Shown here: one piece after another, positions 11,146-20,298 of the stretch
Position numbering within the stretch: the first letter of the stretch is position 1
How the letters are laid out: each line of letters begins with the position of its first letter
Source of the DNA: Trissonchulus latispiculum
Lineage: Eukaryota; Nematoda; Enoplea; Enoplida; Ironidae
Assembly: GCA_030248195.1 (NCBI GenBank)
Contig: JASAND010020403.1
Coordinates: 27,791-91,790, forward strand
Length of the DNA: 64,000 nucleotides
Reading direction: 5' to 3'
Program-made: the position numbers and the translations under genes
Notes under the pieces: model-generated
Databases searched by the model: none
What the model was told of the DNA's origin: nothing
What the model saw: the letters and a program-made list of their open reading frames with translations, nothing else

Positions 11146-11684
11146 TGGGGAAGCGGACCCCCGCCAAAAAACCGCAGGCCGGTCATGTTAGCATGATTAG
11201 GAGGCCACCCGACCACAGGGGTCACAATTTCCCGAATTATGGATCTCAGGGATCCCGAGTCGGTCATGGGTGCCGACCAGCAAACCAACCTCGTTATTCA
11301 GGCCATGTAACCGGACCCCGTGATCTTCCTACGTCGTCATCGACGTCAGCTACTGCCGGAAAAACCGAGAATGCGAACCGGGAAACTCCACCTATTCCGA
11401 AATTGAAACTCCAGAGGTCGGTTGGGAATACCTGGCAAACGCCTCGTAAGGTCGCGAACCAGACCTCCACCAAAGGTCAGGATGATATTCCGACGTTCAA
11501 TAGGTTTGATCCGTTGGATTTGTCCAAAGTGGACGCGGACATGTTGGAAGCATACTGGTCCCGATTGACCAAAGCTCAGGACGCCTGGAGCCAGGAGCCA
11601 AGAAGAGGAAAAGTTGGGGAAAATGGAGGGTGCTGTTCAACGGCAATCCCCCAAAACGAAGGCAGCAGCGAAGACAGTCATTGA
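11142..11684 (+). CDS. basic linker open frame after gag
   Basis: A 180-codon frame starting with the ATG that overlaps the gag stop (ATGA), in the -1 frame relative to gag. It is rich in Arg, Pro, Ser and Thr with no recognised domain. Segments such as FNRFDPLDLSKVDADMLEAYW look like genuine protein rather than noise. The reading frame appears to shift near 11,590: from there the neighbouring frame (KLGKMEGAVQRQ..FEEVLSAFMKKFRQD) looks more protein-like. I infer that this is the gag-pol linker of the element, damaged by an indel. Confidence 0.5.
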   Translation: MMGKRTPAKKPQAGHVSMIRRPPDHRGHNFPNYGSQGSRVGHGCRPANQPRYSGHVTGPRDLPTSSSTSATAGKTENANRETPPIPKLKLQRSVGNTWQTPRKVANQTSTKGQDDIPTFNRFDPLDLSKVDADMLEAYWSRLTKAQDAWSQEPRRGKVGENGGCCSTAIPQNEGSSEDSH

Positions 11685-11739
11685 CAACATGGAGGATTTC
11701 GAGGAGGTTCTGAGTGCCTTCATGAAGAAATTCCGTCAA

Positions 11740-12060
11740 GATCTGAAGATGACACGGACCGTCCTTCGACTTCGGGGCATCCCGGAGCCGGGATCGACCA
11801 GGACGGCTCGGCCGAAAAGGGCATCGGTGAAGCTGTCCGACAGGTTATGGAGTGCGAAGCGGTCTATTTTGCGAATTCTGTGGCTTCCATTTCATTGCGG
11901 CACTCGCCATATGTCACTGCCCTGGGTCTAGTGGACACCGGCGCTTCTGTCTCACTGATCTCACAGGAGTTCTACGAGAGGGTCAAGCATCACGCATTGA
12001 CGCCCATGACAGTGTCAATCGGTGGTCCAGGATCTGGGTTCCGATCACCCCATGGGACAG
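11740..12060 (+). pseudogene. retroviral-type aspartic protease fragment
   Basis: The active-site motif ALGLVDTGASVSLIS (catalytic Asp codon at 11934) is typical of the retropepsin family, which cleaves the gag-pol polyprotein. Upstream the same frame reads EAVRQVMECEAVYFANSV, and downstream EFYERVKHHALTPMTVSIGG, consistent with the flap-side strands. The flap and second conserved segment are not clear. After about 12,030 the frame loses protein character and another frame (from 12022) takes over, so an indel is likely. Other protease genes are not present in the element. Confidence 0.7.
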
Positions 12061-13005
12061 CAACCAGTGGTTCCCAGTTGCGTGTTCGACACTTACGAGG
12101 TGTCGGAATCTTCAGTGGATCCTTTATCGGAACTGTTTGGACAATTGGACCCTAATATTGACACGGATTTGTACAGTGCCGTGGTCGCCTCGGACAGCAA
12201 TCGGATGGGTCCTGGACCTTCAAGCGTGGCATTACGTCTGGGAGGCCAACCTGATGCTCCTACCCCATCCCCTCTGGGTTCATCAAATGCCGGCCAGATG
12301 GATCCCCAGTCTTTGCCTGAGGTCCCCGTCGAGCCAGCTCACGAGACCGTCTCTGCTGGTAAGGACGCGGTGGCTGCAGCGCAGGGCTGCCCGGCCCCAA
12401 CGACTGGCCACCGAACATACCATGGACGAAAGGTCCCTAGCCCAACTGGCAAGCCCGAACATCAAAACAATCCTGTCAATCCGTCTAGTCAGGGGACCAA
12501 ACGCCCAGCAGTTGCTGCCAGTGGCGATGCCACCGAAGATTCGGACACTCGGAGCTCGGCTCCAAATGGGAAAAAGCAACGAGCAACATCACGAAGGAAC
12601 AGTCCAACATCCACTTGCTCCATAAGTGCGCCTGGAGTAAGTCAAGACACTACCCCAGTGGTTCCTGGGAAGGAAACCACATTGTCACTAAAGGACATCG
12701 AGAAGCAGATGGCTCTGCTGGAAAGCCAACGCCATGTCGTCCTGCAGAAGATGCACAGTCAGTCTTTAGCATCTTTGGACACTGCTTCGTCAGTTGCTGA
12801 GTCATCTCAGTCAACTTCTACGAAATCGAAGAAACGGAATCGTGGTAATTCCAAGAAGAATCAGCGTGGGACTCAGCAAGCTCAGTCTGCCACTGAAACT
12901 GACGACCATCCCGAAAAGCCATCACGACGAGGAACTCGTTCTGCTGCGAAAAAAGAAGGCGGGGCCGGCATCGGCTACCCCTACTGTGGTGAATCTGGAA
13001 TCTGA
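12022..13005 (+). CDS. low-complexity, basic, Ser/Pro-rich region
   Basis: Open frame of 327 codons in the place where reverse transcriptase would normally follow the protease. It is rich in Pro, Ser, Thr and Gln. It has one likely short coiled coil (LKDIEKQMALLESQRHVVLQK) and a basic cluster near the end (KSKKRNRGNSKKNQRG) that could act as a nuclear localisation or nucleic-acid-binding segment. No polymerase motif is present. The frame ends at 13005, but protein-like sequence continues in the next frame from about 12,955, where an A-run (GAAAAAAG) makes a single-base slip likely. Confidence 0.5.
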   Translation: MVQDLGSDHPMGQQPVVPSCVFDTYEVSESSVDPLSELFGQLDPNIDTDLYSAVVASDSNRMGPGPSSVALRLGGQPDAPTPSPLGSSNAGQMDPQSLPEVPVEPAHETVSAGKDAVAAAQGCPAPTTGHRTYHGRKVPSPTGKPEHQNNPVNPSSQGTKRPAVAASGDATEDSDTRSSAPNGKKQRATSRRNSPTSTCSISAPGVSQDTTPVVPGKETTLSLKDIEKQMALLESQRHVVLQKMHSQSLASLDTASSVAESSQSTSTKSKKRNRGNSKKNQRGTQQAQSATETDDHPEKPSRRGTRSAAKKEGGAGIGYPYCGESGI

Positions 13006-13924
13006 TACGCCAGCAACAGGCACACCAACCACCCAGCAGAAGGTCCCCATGGGCGAAGTCGCTGATGCTCAGCTGAAAGCTGGCCAGCTCATGGTGGTCG
13101 ACGAGGTGAACGAAGAACGTGAAGTTCTGTCAGCGGACGCAGCGGAATCGCTAGGAGTCCCATCTCGACGGGCAGCAGGAATGGACGACGTGGTACAGAA
13201 CGTCCCAATGGTTGCGGACAGCCACGAACATTCCCTGCCCCTCGATCGAAATCCTATTATCATAACTCCCCCGGAGAAGGTCACCGCACACTCCTACAAA
13301 CTGCCAAACAAGGAGGACATCGAAGCCATTCCTGGTGACCTACAGGACAAAGCCAAGGAACATCTTTACGGAGTGGCTGCTTACCATGCATATCTGAAGG
13401 AGGTCCTCATGGGTCGGGAGAAGGACTTCGATATCGCACATCCTGATGCCTGCCTGATTGAAGCCATCAATGACGTCACTACAGTGAAGGAGCCGGAGAA
13501 ATATCAGCGGTTCTGTGCGGATCAACTACCTCTGCCAGACCAATTTCAACCCCTGCGGTTGATCAGGACCCTTAAGGGTCTATTTGACGCTATCCCGGAT
13601 ATCCTGGACACCTATCAGGCAACGGGCGTCGTTGCGATAGATATCGAAGGCGGAGCTTACACCCAGTTCGCCAACAAAATGGATGCGACTGTCACCATGA
13701 TCCAAATCGCTGGTCCAGTTCCAGCAAAACATCCTAAGGTTTTTATGATCATGGTTGGCGAAATTCTAATGTCAGTGTGGGACTACTACCCCGTCCTGTA
13801 TGCCTTGAAGATCATCCTGCACCCGCCTGAGCCGGTTTATATGGTATTTGCTGGTGGGCAGGCTGATTTTCTCCGATTAGCCAAATTCTGTGGCATCACA
13901 GGCATGGAGACTTATGCAGCCTAA
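12950..13924 (+). CDS. DEDD-type 3'-5' exonuclease-like region
   Basis: About 325 codons. The first part is acidic and low in complexity; the second (from about 13,540) resembles DEDD-superfamily 3'-5' exonucleases (RNase D/EXD type), which use two metal ions to trim RNA or DNA. Exo I motif: VVAIDIEGG, with Asp at 13640 and Glu at 13646, followed by the family-like MIQIAGP strand. Exo II: VYMVFAGGQADFLRLAKFCGI, with Asp at 13865. Exo III is not clear, because the frame stops (TAA 13922-13924) where this segment (METYAA) would start. The next domain follows in another frame, so the original protein was probably one fusion with the NADAR domain. Alternative: an inactive structural remnant. Confidence 0.6.
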   Translation, partial: KKKAGPASATPTVVNLESDTPATGTPTTQQKVPMGEVADAQLKAGQLMVVDEVNEEREVLSADAAESLGVPSRRAAGMDDVVQNVPMVADSHEHSLPLDRNPIIITPPEKVTAHSYKLPNKEDIEAIPGDLQDKAKEHLYGVAAYHAYLKEVLMGREKDFDIAHPDACLIEAINDVTTVKEPEKYQRFCADQLPLPDQFQPLRLIRTLKGLFDAIPDILDTYQATGVVAIDIEGGAYTQFANKMDATVTMIQIAGPVPAKHPKVFMIMVGEILMSVWDYYPVLYALKIILHPPEPVYMVFAGGQADFLRLAKFCGITGMETYAA

Positions 13925-13938
13925 CTGGGAGCGGTCTT

Positions 13939-14817
13939 TTGGGGCCGGAATATGCCTTCTCCTTCATGTTCAAACACCAGCCGTTCGTCAACTTGCCGGT
14001 GGAACAGTTCGAAAACAACTATGTTGGAACCAAGGAACACCTCTATCAGGGGCGCAAGGGCTGGTATTGCCAGTCTGATGTCGTCATGGACCTTGTGAGG
14101 GATCATCCCGGTCGCGATGGCTTTGCCATCAAGCATAGCACGGATCAAGCCATCGCCGCTCTGCCCGATTGTCGCCTCCAGCGATGGCAGTCAGGTCCCG
14201 ATCAGCTCAATCAGCGGCTGATCATTTTCCATGTCTTCTACCATTGCCCTGATATGCAGGAGTTCCTGGTCCAGACGACTGGGAGCTATTACTGCAAGGC
14301 TTCCACGGACCCTTGGTGGGGGATTGGTGTGAAGGTTCCTCGGGGCTTTAAGCCTGATGACCTGCTGTTCGACGGCAAGTACAACTGGCTGTTCAACACC
14401 AAGAATTGGTCAGGCCTCAACATTCAGGGGTCCCTCTATACGGAAGTGGGACTATGGTTCATGCAGGGTGGACCCGACGAGCTGTGGGAGGATCGGTTCG
14501 ACCGAATTCCCTTGTCCGGAGCCCGGCTCAACGCCTATCTGGACGTGGTCCGTAAACGCATCGCGGCGGCCGCGGAGCGCTACAAGAAGGGCCTGCCAGC
14601 GCCTCCTTTGTTTCGTACGGAGCCACCATTGGCCTTGATGAACCAGCCCATCGACATGCCGGTCAACCGGGAGGGCATTCACATTGTTGGCTGTGCCCCT
14701 CCAGGTGAGGAGAAAAACATCTTCTACCCCTCAGTGGCCTTGACCCTGTGGAACCCATTGGAACCTCATCCCCAGGACCACCATCGGGCCACAGACATCA
14801 TCATGATGGAGTATTGA
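13939..14817 (+). CDS. NADAR domain protein (N-glycosidase / ADP-ribose-type hydrolase superfamily)
   Basis: A 293-codon frame without its own clear ATG (13939 is TTG), so probably the C-terminal part of the exonuclease fusion separated by a frame slip near 13,900-13,925. NADAR hallmarks appear in order: FENNYVGTKEHLYQGRKGW, matching the conserved EHyyQa.K helix (Glu codon at 14035); a middle helical stretch ending MQEFLVQTTG, like the family's l..TG; then STDPWWGIGVKV, matching nD..WG.G (Asp at 14308); and NWSGLNIQGSL, matching the N.lG motif (Asn at 14419). NADAR proteins act on N-glycosidic or ADP-ribose-linked nucleotides, in bacteria in riboflavin-related chemistry and in removal of ADP-ribose from guanine. 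The substrate here is unknown. The C-terminal 90 residues are unassigned. Confidence 0.8.
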   Translation: MGPEYAFSFMFKHQPFVNLPVEQFENNYVGTKEHLYQGRKGWYCQSDVVMDLVRDHPGRDGFAIKHSTDQAIAALPDCRLQRWQSGPDQLNQRLIIFHVFYHCPDMQEFLVQTTGSYYCKASTDPWWGIGVKVPRGFKPDDLLFDGKYNWLFNTKNWSGLNIQGSLYTEVGLWFMQGGPDELWEDRFDRIPLSGARLNAYLDVVRKRIAAAAERYKKGLPAPPLFRTEPPLALMNQPIDMPVNREGIHIVGCAPPGEEKNIFYPSVALTLWNPLEPHPQDHHRATDIIMMEY

Positions 14818-16290
14818 GCGAGTCGGCATCGACCCTCAAGCTTCGGAATCTGGAGTTCTCCATCAATTCTGACTATTTTCCCACGGAAAGATTCCTTTCC
14901 TGATATGACTTTACTTTCTTCTGGCATCTGATTGGGTCTGACTTATGTCGCCCACCACGCTGACGGTTCGGCCGATGTCAGAACTTGGATTTGGAATTCT
15001 CCTTTTGATCATTATGATCCTGACCGATATATAAGGTCTTTGTTTTATCATTTTTTTCTGACAGTGACACTTCTACTTACATTCCATATATATATATATA
15101 TAGTATGTTATTTTGTATTTTATTTATTATTTATTTTATTGTATTATTGTATTTTATTTTTCTGTGTTGTTTAGTTTAGTTAATACGAACGTGTAATCTC
15201 TATATTTTTGTATTCGTTAGTTTAGTTAGTTTTGTTTGAAAGTATTTACTTACGAGCCTTATCTCTTGTCATGTGCACTGTGTAAATTTAGGTATGTATG
15301 TTTTTTCTTTGTGAATCTGGATATCCCTTTTATATATGTTTGTTGTGAATCTGAAATTTTTCTTGTTTACCTATCTTCGAACCTATAATCTTAATGTATT
15401 TTTATGTTAACTCATATATATATATGTCGTATATTAACCAAAGTTTTTCTAATAGTATTATACTACGCCAATTTTGTTTGCTCATTTCATGTCCAGTGCT
15501 TTATTGTGAGGATTCGATCCATATGCTATTGATATAACTGCCATATATGCCTTATTATTGTCAAAAAATCCCAGTGATGGCAACATCATATGGAAATACA
15601 AAACTTTTACCGAGGGAGGGTGGGTTTTTATTCCCTTACCCTTAGGACCTCACCCTAACGGTGTGTCTTTCTATGTTAACTTTATTATTATAATCATTAT
15701 TATCATAGGCTGTTTACCTCGTCAAGCGAAGGCCTGATAAACCCTAGCTTGGCATGGTTAAACTTAAATTTATTAATATTTTATCTGAAAGTTCAACTTA
15801 TTTTCTTGTTATCTTAATATAACTAACACACTCGTTTGACTATACATTCCAAAAGAGGGTAACTCCTCTTTCCCATGAGTTGCTTTTGGAAAGTCAGTGT
15901 ATTTTCATATCTAGCTACTTATTTCCAAATATTTTTACGGTTCTACTCATACGTGTATTTTTGCATATGCATAATTTTGGTTCTTTTTGTGCTTTAATTT
16001 GTGATTGTTACTGGCATAGCTAGTATATGCTTATTCCATTGTCAACATGTCGTATTTAATCACTTGTTTTTTTGTATTTTCTACAATACGTATATACGTA
16101 GATTTGCGTAGTTTTGATTAGTTTATTATGGTTTAGTCTAGCTTTGTGACTTGCAGTTTGACAGATCGTCTGTAGAGTACTAGTATTTGTAGCAGCATTG
16201 CTCTGTACTATGTGTACTTGATTTGAGAGCTTGGGTCACGTACTAGTTCGCCTTTGAACAGTGATCCTCTCGGGAGTTCGGATGGCGAGC
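14818..16290 (+). other. long AT-rich 3' untranslated region of the LTR element
   Basis: About 1.5 kb between the NADAR stop and the polypurine tract. It includes a TA-repeat stretch near 15,083-15,100 and many short T-rich runs. No reverse transcriptase, RNase H, integrase or envelope-like sequence is seen. The length is unusual and may be the scar of a deleted or never present pol region. Confidence 0.55.
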
Positions 16291-16300
16291 CCTGGGGAGA
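16291..16300 (+). promoter_or_regulatory. polypurine tract
   Basis: CCTGGGGAGA lies directly before the 3' LTR start TGTAACGG. This is the expected position and composition of the primer for plus-strand DNA synthesis. The same purine tract precedes the older LTR-like start at 6778. Confidence 0.7.
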
Positions 16301-17031
16301 TGTAACGGATCAAGGTTGGACATGGTCAACCTTTCCGTTGCTGGTGATGAAGCTAGGCTAGCTACCAGCTTGGCTTAGCATATCATCCTCAAAAAGGGGC
16401 TGGGTTTAGTTTGGAAGTCACGTAGCTCCCCCAACGTGTACGTTTGCTATACGGGGAGCTACGTGATTGGGGGGCAAATTCTCACCAGGGGGCGCTCGTG
16501 GGAGGGTTCAACCCAACACTCGCTTCCCCCCATCAGTCTTGTACTTTCTATCATTGTGAACGCTCTTATATTCCTCTACGCTTTCTCCCCCATTTACTGT
16601 GTATACAATTTGCCCCTTATCTCCCTTGGGGCCGGTGCTGGTACGTTGGTCTTCTAGGCCCTGTAACTGTAAGTCTATTATATTGTGTGATTGTTTGTTT
16701 AACTGAGGGCCCGGCCCATAACTGTATTTTATATTATTCTTATATAATATTTGTTGTTCTTCTTTATTAAATTGTTGCTACTACTTTTAATTAGGCGTGA
16801 GTCTACTGAGCTCCTGCTAGGTAGGTGGTCCTGTTCGAATCCAATATCAGTGAGAGTGAAGAGACATCTTTTCACTTAGGGCAGGTTTCTACCCGGTTTA
16901 CATCTGGCGAGGCAGTCCCGATCGTCTCCTGTAGTCGGTTCGTTGTCTATTTGTGTACGGTCTCCGCATCCGTCAGGTTTCGGGTGTGGTAACGGTGCTC
17001 GTACGTAGAATCCGGTACTTGCCCCGCTACA
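16301..17031 (+). repeat. 3' LTR
   Basis: A 731-bp copy of the 5' LTR, beginning TGTAACGGATCAAGG and ending CCCCGCTACA. Main difference: it lacks about 24 bases present in the 5' LTR after GTGTACGTTTG. It is followed by CAACT, matching the CAAC that precedes the 5' LTR. Confidence 0.9.
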
Positions 17032-17520
17032 CAACTCACACCTCCTCCCTCTCCTGTACTCAATTTCCAATTTCCCCTATTTTCCCCTTTTCCCCCATTC
17101 TTGCGTTTTGTCTCCCCTCCCACAAACTTGTACTTATTGGTAGCCAGTAAGTTATAATTTTGTTTATCACCTTTTACTTCTTCGTTTGAATTTTAACCGT
17201 ATTTTCTAATAAATCGCCAGTTGTTAAATCCGTTCGTTTAATTTAAGTAATTTGCGGGTTGACCTACTTATAATTTTTAGGTAAACACCCCGGGGCTAGT
17301 CTGGGGTATTTCACTAGTGTGCTTTTTCGGTCCAATCTCCCACTTTCAATTCAGGCGCCAGACAGTCCGGCGTCCCCCAAAAATTCATATCCCCCAAACC
17401 TGGCGAGGCTCGTCCGGGATCTAAAAGAGAGCAGCTGGACAATATCTCCTTAGCAGTCAGGGCTTGTATTACATTGCGCCAGTCCTTTGTAGTGGTGGTA
17501 GCTCCGTGGTTCAACTCCCG
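17032..17520 (+). mobile_element. continuation of the interrupted LTR-like remnant and leader
   Basis: After the CAAC duplication the older sequence resumes. It holds CT-rich stretches, then GGCGCCAGACAG, GGCGTCCCCCAAAA, TGGCGAGGCTCGTCC and AATATCTCC. These blocks recur in the same order on the minus strand at 4090-4215, so I read them as the leader of the older LTR family. A TAGCTCCGTGGTTCAACTCC segment near 17,498-17,517 looks tRNA-like. Confidence 0.4.
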
Positions 17521-18132
17521 GGCTTCTCCATTACACCGGTATATCCCTCCTCGGGCCCTCGGTCAAAAGTCAAGACAAGGTCTCAACAGCAACAACTAGC
17601 AAATCCACAACCGTTTCTCCGGGCAGCCAAACCACGACTGACTTGAAATTTCGGAAATGTTTGAGGTTTCGGGGAAGACCTGTCAATCATGTGTGCGTGA
17701 CGTGCAGAGACGGGGCTTGCGGCTCCCTTTCGTGTAATGAGTTTCGTGCATGTATGTATCGTCATACGTCACTTATCTGTGACGTATGAACCCAACTCAA
17801 GGGGTGAAGAAGGCTCCCCAAATTCCCAAACTTGGACGCATTAACCCCACTTAGTTTCCTTGGGAGATAAGTCCCCAAATTTTGATCTTTTTCGTAAACA
17901 GAATCATAAATTCTCAAAAGCACTTTCTTTTCAATCTTCCCAACACGGACTTCAATTTCAATTAGCATACAGTTCAGCAAACACCTTTAAACATTGGGCC
18001 GCAAAAATGAATATTACAATTAAATCAGGGAATTCGAAGACTACAGTCAAAACACCTAGCTAACAGAGAAATGAAATTCAAGCATCTGAAATTCAATCAT
18101 CATTTGATCCTTTGATCCCAAAAAGAACCTAC
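17521..18132. other. no feature seen
   Basis: Mixed-composition DNA with a small palindrome around 17,758-17,788 (CATACGTCACTTATCTGTGACGTATG). No gene is recognised. Confidence 0.35.
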
Positions 18133-18925
18133 CAGGGATGGAAACTGGGTCATTATTTCTGACCCATGACCCACTTGACCCATACGCAAGTTTGACCCAG
18201 ACCCAAGGCGACCCATGAAATTTGAAAATTCCGTGACCCAGACCCAAATGACCCAATCGTTTTCGTGACCCAGACCCAGCTGACCCAAGAATTATCGTGA
18301 CCCAGACCCAAATGACCCAATAAAATAACTCGACCTTAACTGACTTAACATTATCCTTTTGTGAGTGGTTTTCTTACTTTCTTGACTTTTGAACTTGCGT
18401 AAGAGGTATACCTATACATATGTACCTATATGTATAGTTTGTAGGATCGAAGCTCCTCAATCTTGGCATTTTCATTCTTTTTTAATAATAGTTATTTTAC
18501 GTGAAAGATCTGATTGGTTGATATAGCAAAATATTTAAAATCTTAAAATTATAAAATCTATGGAAGTGTACATGGCTTTTGTTACGTGAACCGGCGAAAA
18601 CATATATAATGACCGGACAAGTCACAGCTAACTCTACCGATTTCCAAGAAGCAATACTAAATTCAATTTAAAATTCGCGCCGAAGGCGCGAAAAATTTTT
18701 TTTTACGTAATTGGAAAAATGTCAGATCTTCGAATTTGAAATTTGGTAAGACCCTGTGACCCAGACCCAAAATGACCCAACAAAAATTGCTGACCCAGAC
18801 CCAAAGTGACCCACAGGCAGCTTGACCCAGACCCACCCTGACCCAAACGGCTTTCAAAATTGCTGACCCAAGACCCAGTGACCCAAGCAAAAATGGCGAC
18901 CCAAACGACCCATGACCCAGTGGTA
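18133..18925 (-). mobile_element. hAT-like foldback element with GGGTCA repeats, truncated copy
   Basis: Begins CAGGGATGGAAACTGGGTCA and consists of arrays of GACCCAGACCCA / TGACCCA units on both arms around an AT-rich centre. The centre holds the perfect hairpin TTCGCGCCGAAGGCGCGAA (about 18,674-18,692). It is the inverted counterpart of the complete copy at 21642-22475. The last 25 or so bases of its far end are missing: it stops at GACCCAG next to the GPCR-like exon, so no target duplication can be read. Confidence 0.7.
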
Positions 18926-19172
18926 TTCCGTGTACCAGAAATATGGCCAGAATGCTGATATCTGAGAAGGCCAAATACCGTAACAGGATTGTAAACAGAG
19001 CGTACATATGGCTGCCGCGTTGCTTAATTGCCGGTACCAGCAGACAGTATGGTACAATTCCGCACAGATTTGTAAGTAGGCTAACTATACCGTAGACGAG
19101 ACGAAATGACTCGCTCACGGCAAAACCGGATATCACAGTCAAGTTACTGCTATTGCCCATATAATTTGGTAT
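18926..19172 (-). CDS. rhodopsin-like GPCR N-terminal exon fragment
   Basis: Minus-strand open frame starting MGNSSNLTVISGF with two possible N-glycosylation sites (NSS, NLT). Next come a hydrophobic segment VYGIVSLLTNLCGIVPYCLL, a short basic loop (AIKQRGSHMY) and a second hydrophobic segment FTILLRYLAFSDISILAIFL. LAFSD resembles the LAxxD signature of transmembrane helix 2 in class A receptors. A TATTTCAG acceptor ends at 19173, twelve bases before the ATG. The frame then runs into the GGGTCA foldback element at about 18,925, so the exon is broken or its end lies there. No later helices are found. The ligand is unknown. Confidence 0.5.
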
Positions 19173-19214
19173 CTGAAATATGCAAAAGGGTTGTGAAATC
19201 TAAAGGTTGTAATC

Positions 19215-19320
19215 AGGATTGAAAGATGTGAAGAAAAGTGTCCAGGGCGGGGATCGAGCTACTGAGCTTGATGACTTGTGGCCAGAGTAGGCTACCTCTC
19301 AGCCATACAAGGGGCTAATT
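19215..19320 (-). repeat. tRNA-derived SINE (family 2)
   Basis: Minus strand shows a tRNA-like head (TATGGCTGAGAGGTAGCC .. AGTAGCTCGATCCCCGCCC) followed by CCTGGACACTTTTCTTCACA and CTTTCAATC. The same tail follows a tRNA-like head on the plus strand at 24880-24985. Confidence 0.6.
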
Positions 19321-20298
19321 GTTTGAAGACTTGTTCTCCGAAAGTATCTCTCAAAAGTTATAATATCATTATATAGTTATTATATTCATCAACTCAAAAG
19401 TTCTCTGTAAGATGAACTAGGGCACAAAAATCCCACAAATAATCTGTCGAAAGAGTTAGTTACAAAAGAAGCCCAATCTACGCTCTGGCAACTATAAAAT
19501 TCACAAAAACTTTTGCAAGTGAATTTGTACCGTTGACCTTTAGAAAAGCCTATCGGTAAAATAATTAACAAGACAAGTTTCTATTAACTAGCTACCAATT
19601 TTAGCAATGTCAAGAATCAACAATTATATTTTCATATTTTTTCTTTCTTTCATATTTCTGTTATCTTAAAATTGGTATTGCCATTAATTTTAAATATTAA
19701 GAAAACGATCAAAAGTTTGAATTAATTAATTTATTAATCAGTAGCCGGTCAAGTAGTGGTTTAATTGGCTTAATTAAAATGGGTTTTAGTCTTGCTGGTG
19801 CAAAAGGATTAATGACCTGGCACTTTTGTCTCAAATTATCGAACCTGAAAATAAAATCTAGCCAGTTATGATAAACCAATTATCATCCATTTTGCAAATT
19901 GACGCAAACCATTGGAAAGGACAGCACGAAAATCGAAACTCAAACAATAAGATCGTTTTGATGTCAGTGAGCGAATATGGAAAAAACAAAGTTATTATCC
20001 TAAGAGGTTGTCTCATTACTGAAAAGTTTTGAGTGGGAAAACCTGTCCTAATAAAAGTCTATTTCCAATTCCGCTCTGAAAGAAGCAACAAAGAATAGCT
20101 TATTAGGTTGAGTGTTTCAGTGTCTAATTAGATTTATTTCTTCAAAGAAGCCTGTTTTGCCCAAATTTTACAAATGCGGGTTCTGACCTCCATAATGAGT
20201 ACCTGACGAATTCAAATTGAACTTGGATGGCGCAATGATTTAATCTTATATTATATTCTTTAATTTAGTTAATTACTAGCAAGAGTGCATAATTGCAC
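19321..20298. other. no feature seen
   Basis: AT-rich DNA, presumably upstream intron or intergenic sequence relative to the GPCR-like exon. No exon, tRNA or element end is recognised. Confidence 0.35.

Larger units (their letters stand above)
7303..17031 (+). mobile_element. non-autonomous LTR retroelement carrying gag, protease, DEDD exonuclease and NADAR regions
   Basis: A 9.7-kb element bounded by two LTRs that begin TGTAACGG and end CGCTACA. They are flanked by CAAC on both sides (7299-7302 and 17032-17035), a 4-bp target duplication (5 bp if the first T is counted outside). Order: 5' LTR, leader, gag with zinc knuckle, basic spacer, DTGAS protease, low-complexity basic region, DEDD exonuclease-like region, NADAR domain, long AT-rich 3' region, polypurine tract, 3' LTR. 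I looked for YxDD-type reverse transcriptase, RNase H and DDE integrase motifs in all forward frames and saw none. The element would therefore need enzymes in trans. LTRs look about 97% identical by eye apart from indels, so the insertion is fairly recent, yet the coding frames are broken. Confidence 0.85.

Noticed and set aside
14932..15174. Open frame after the NADAR gene (start GLTYVAHHADGS) as an extra element gene
   Set aside because: Short, separated by stops, and the second half translates T-rich repeats; insufficient support.
18056..18288. Open frames with GLGH and WVWVK repeats as a glycine-rich protein
   Set aside because: They result from the GGGTCA/GGGTCT tandem units of the foldback elements.
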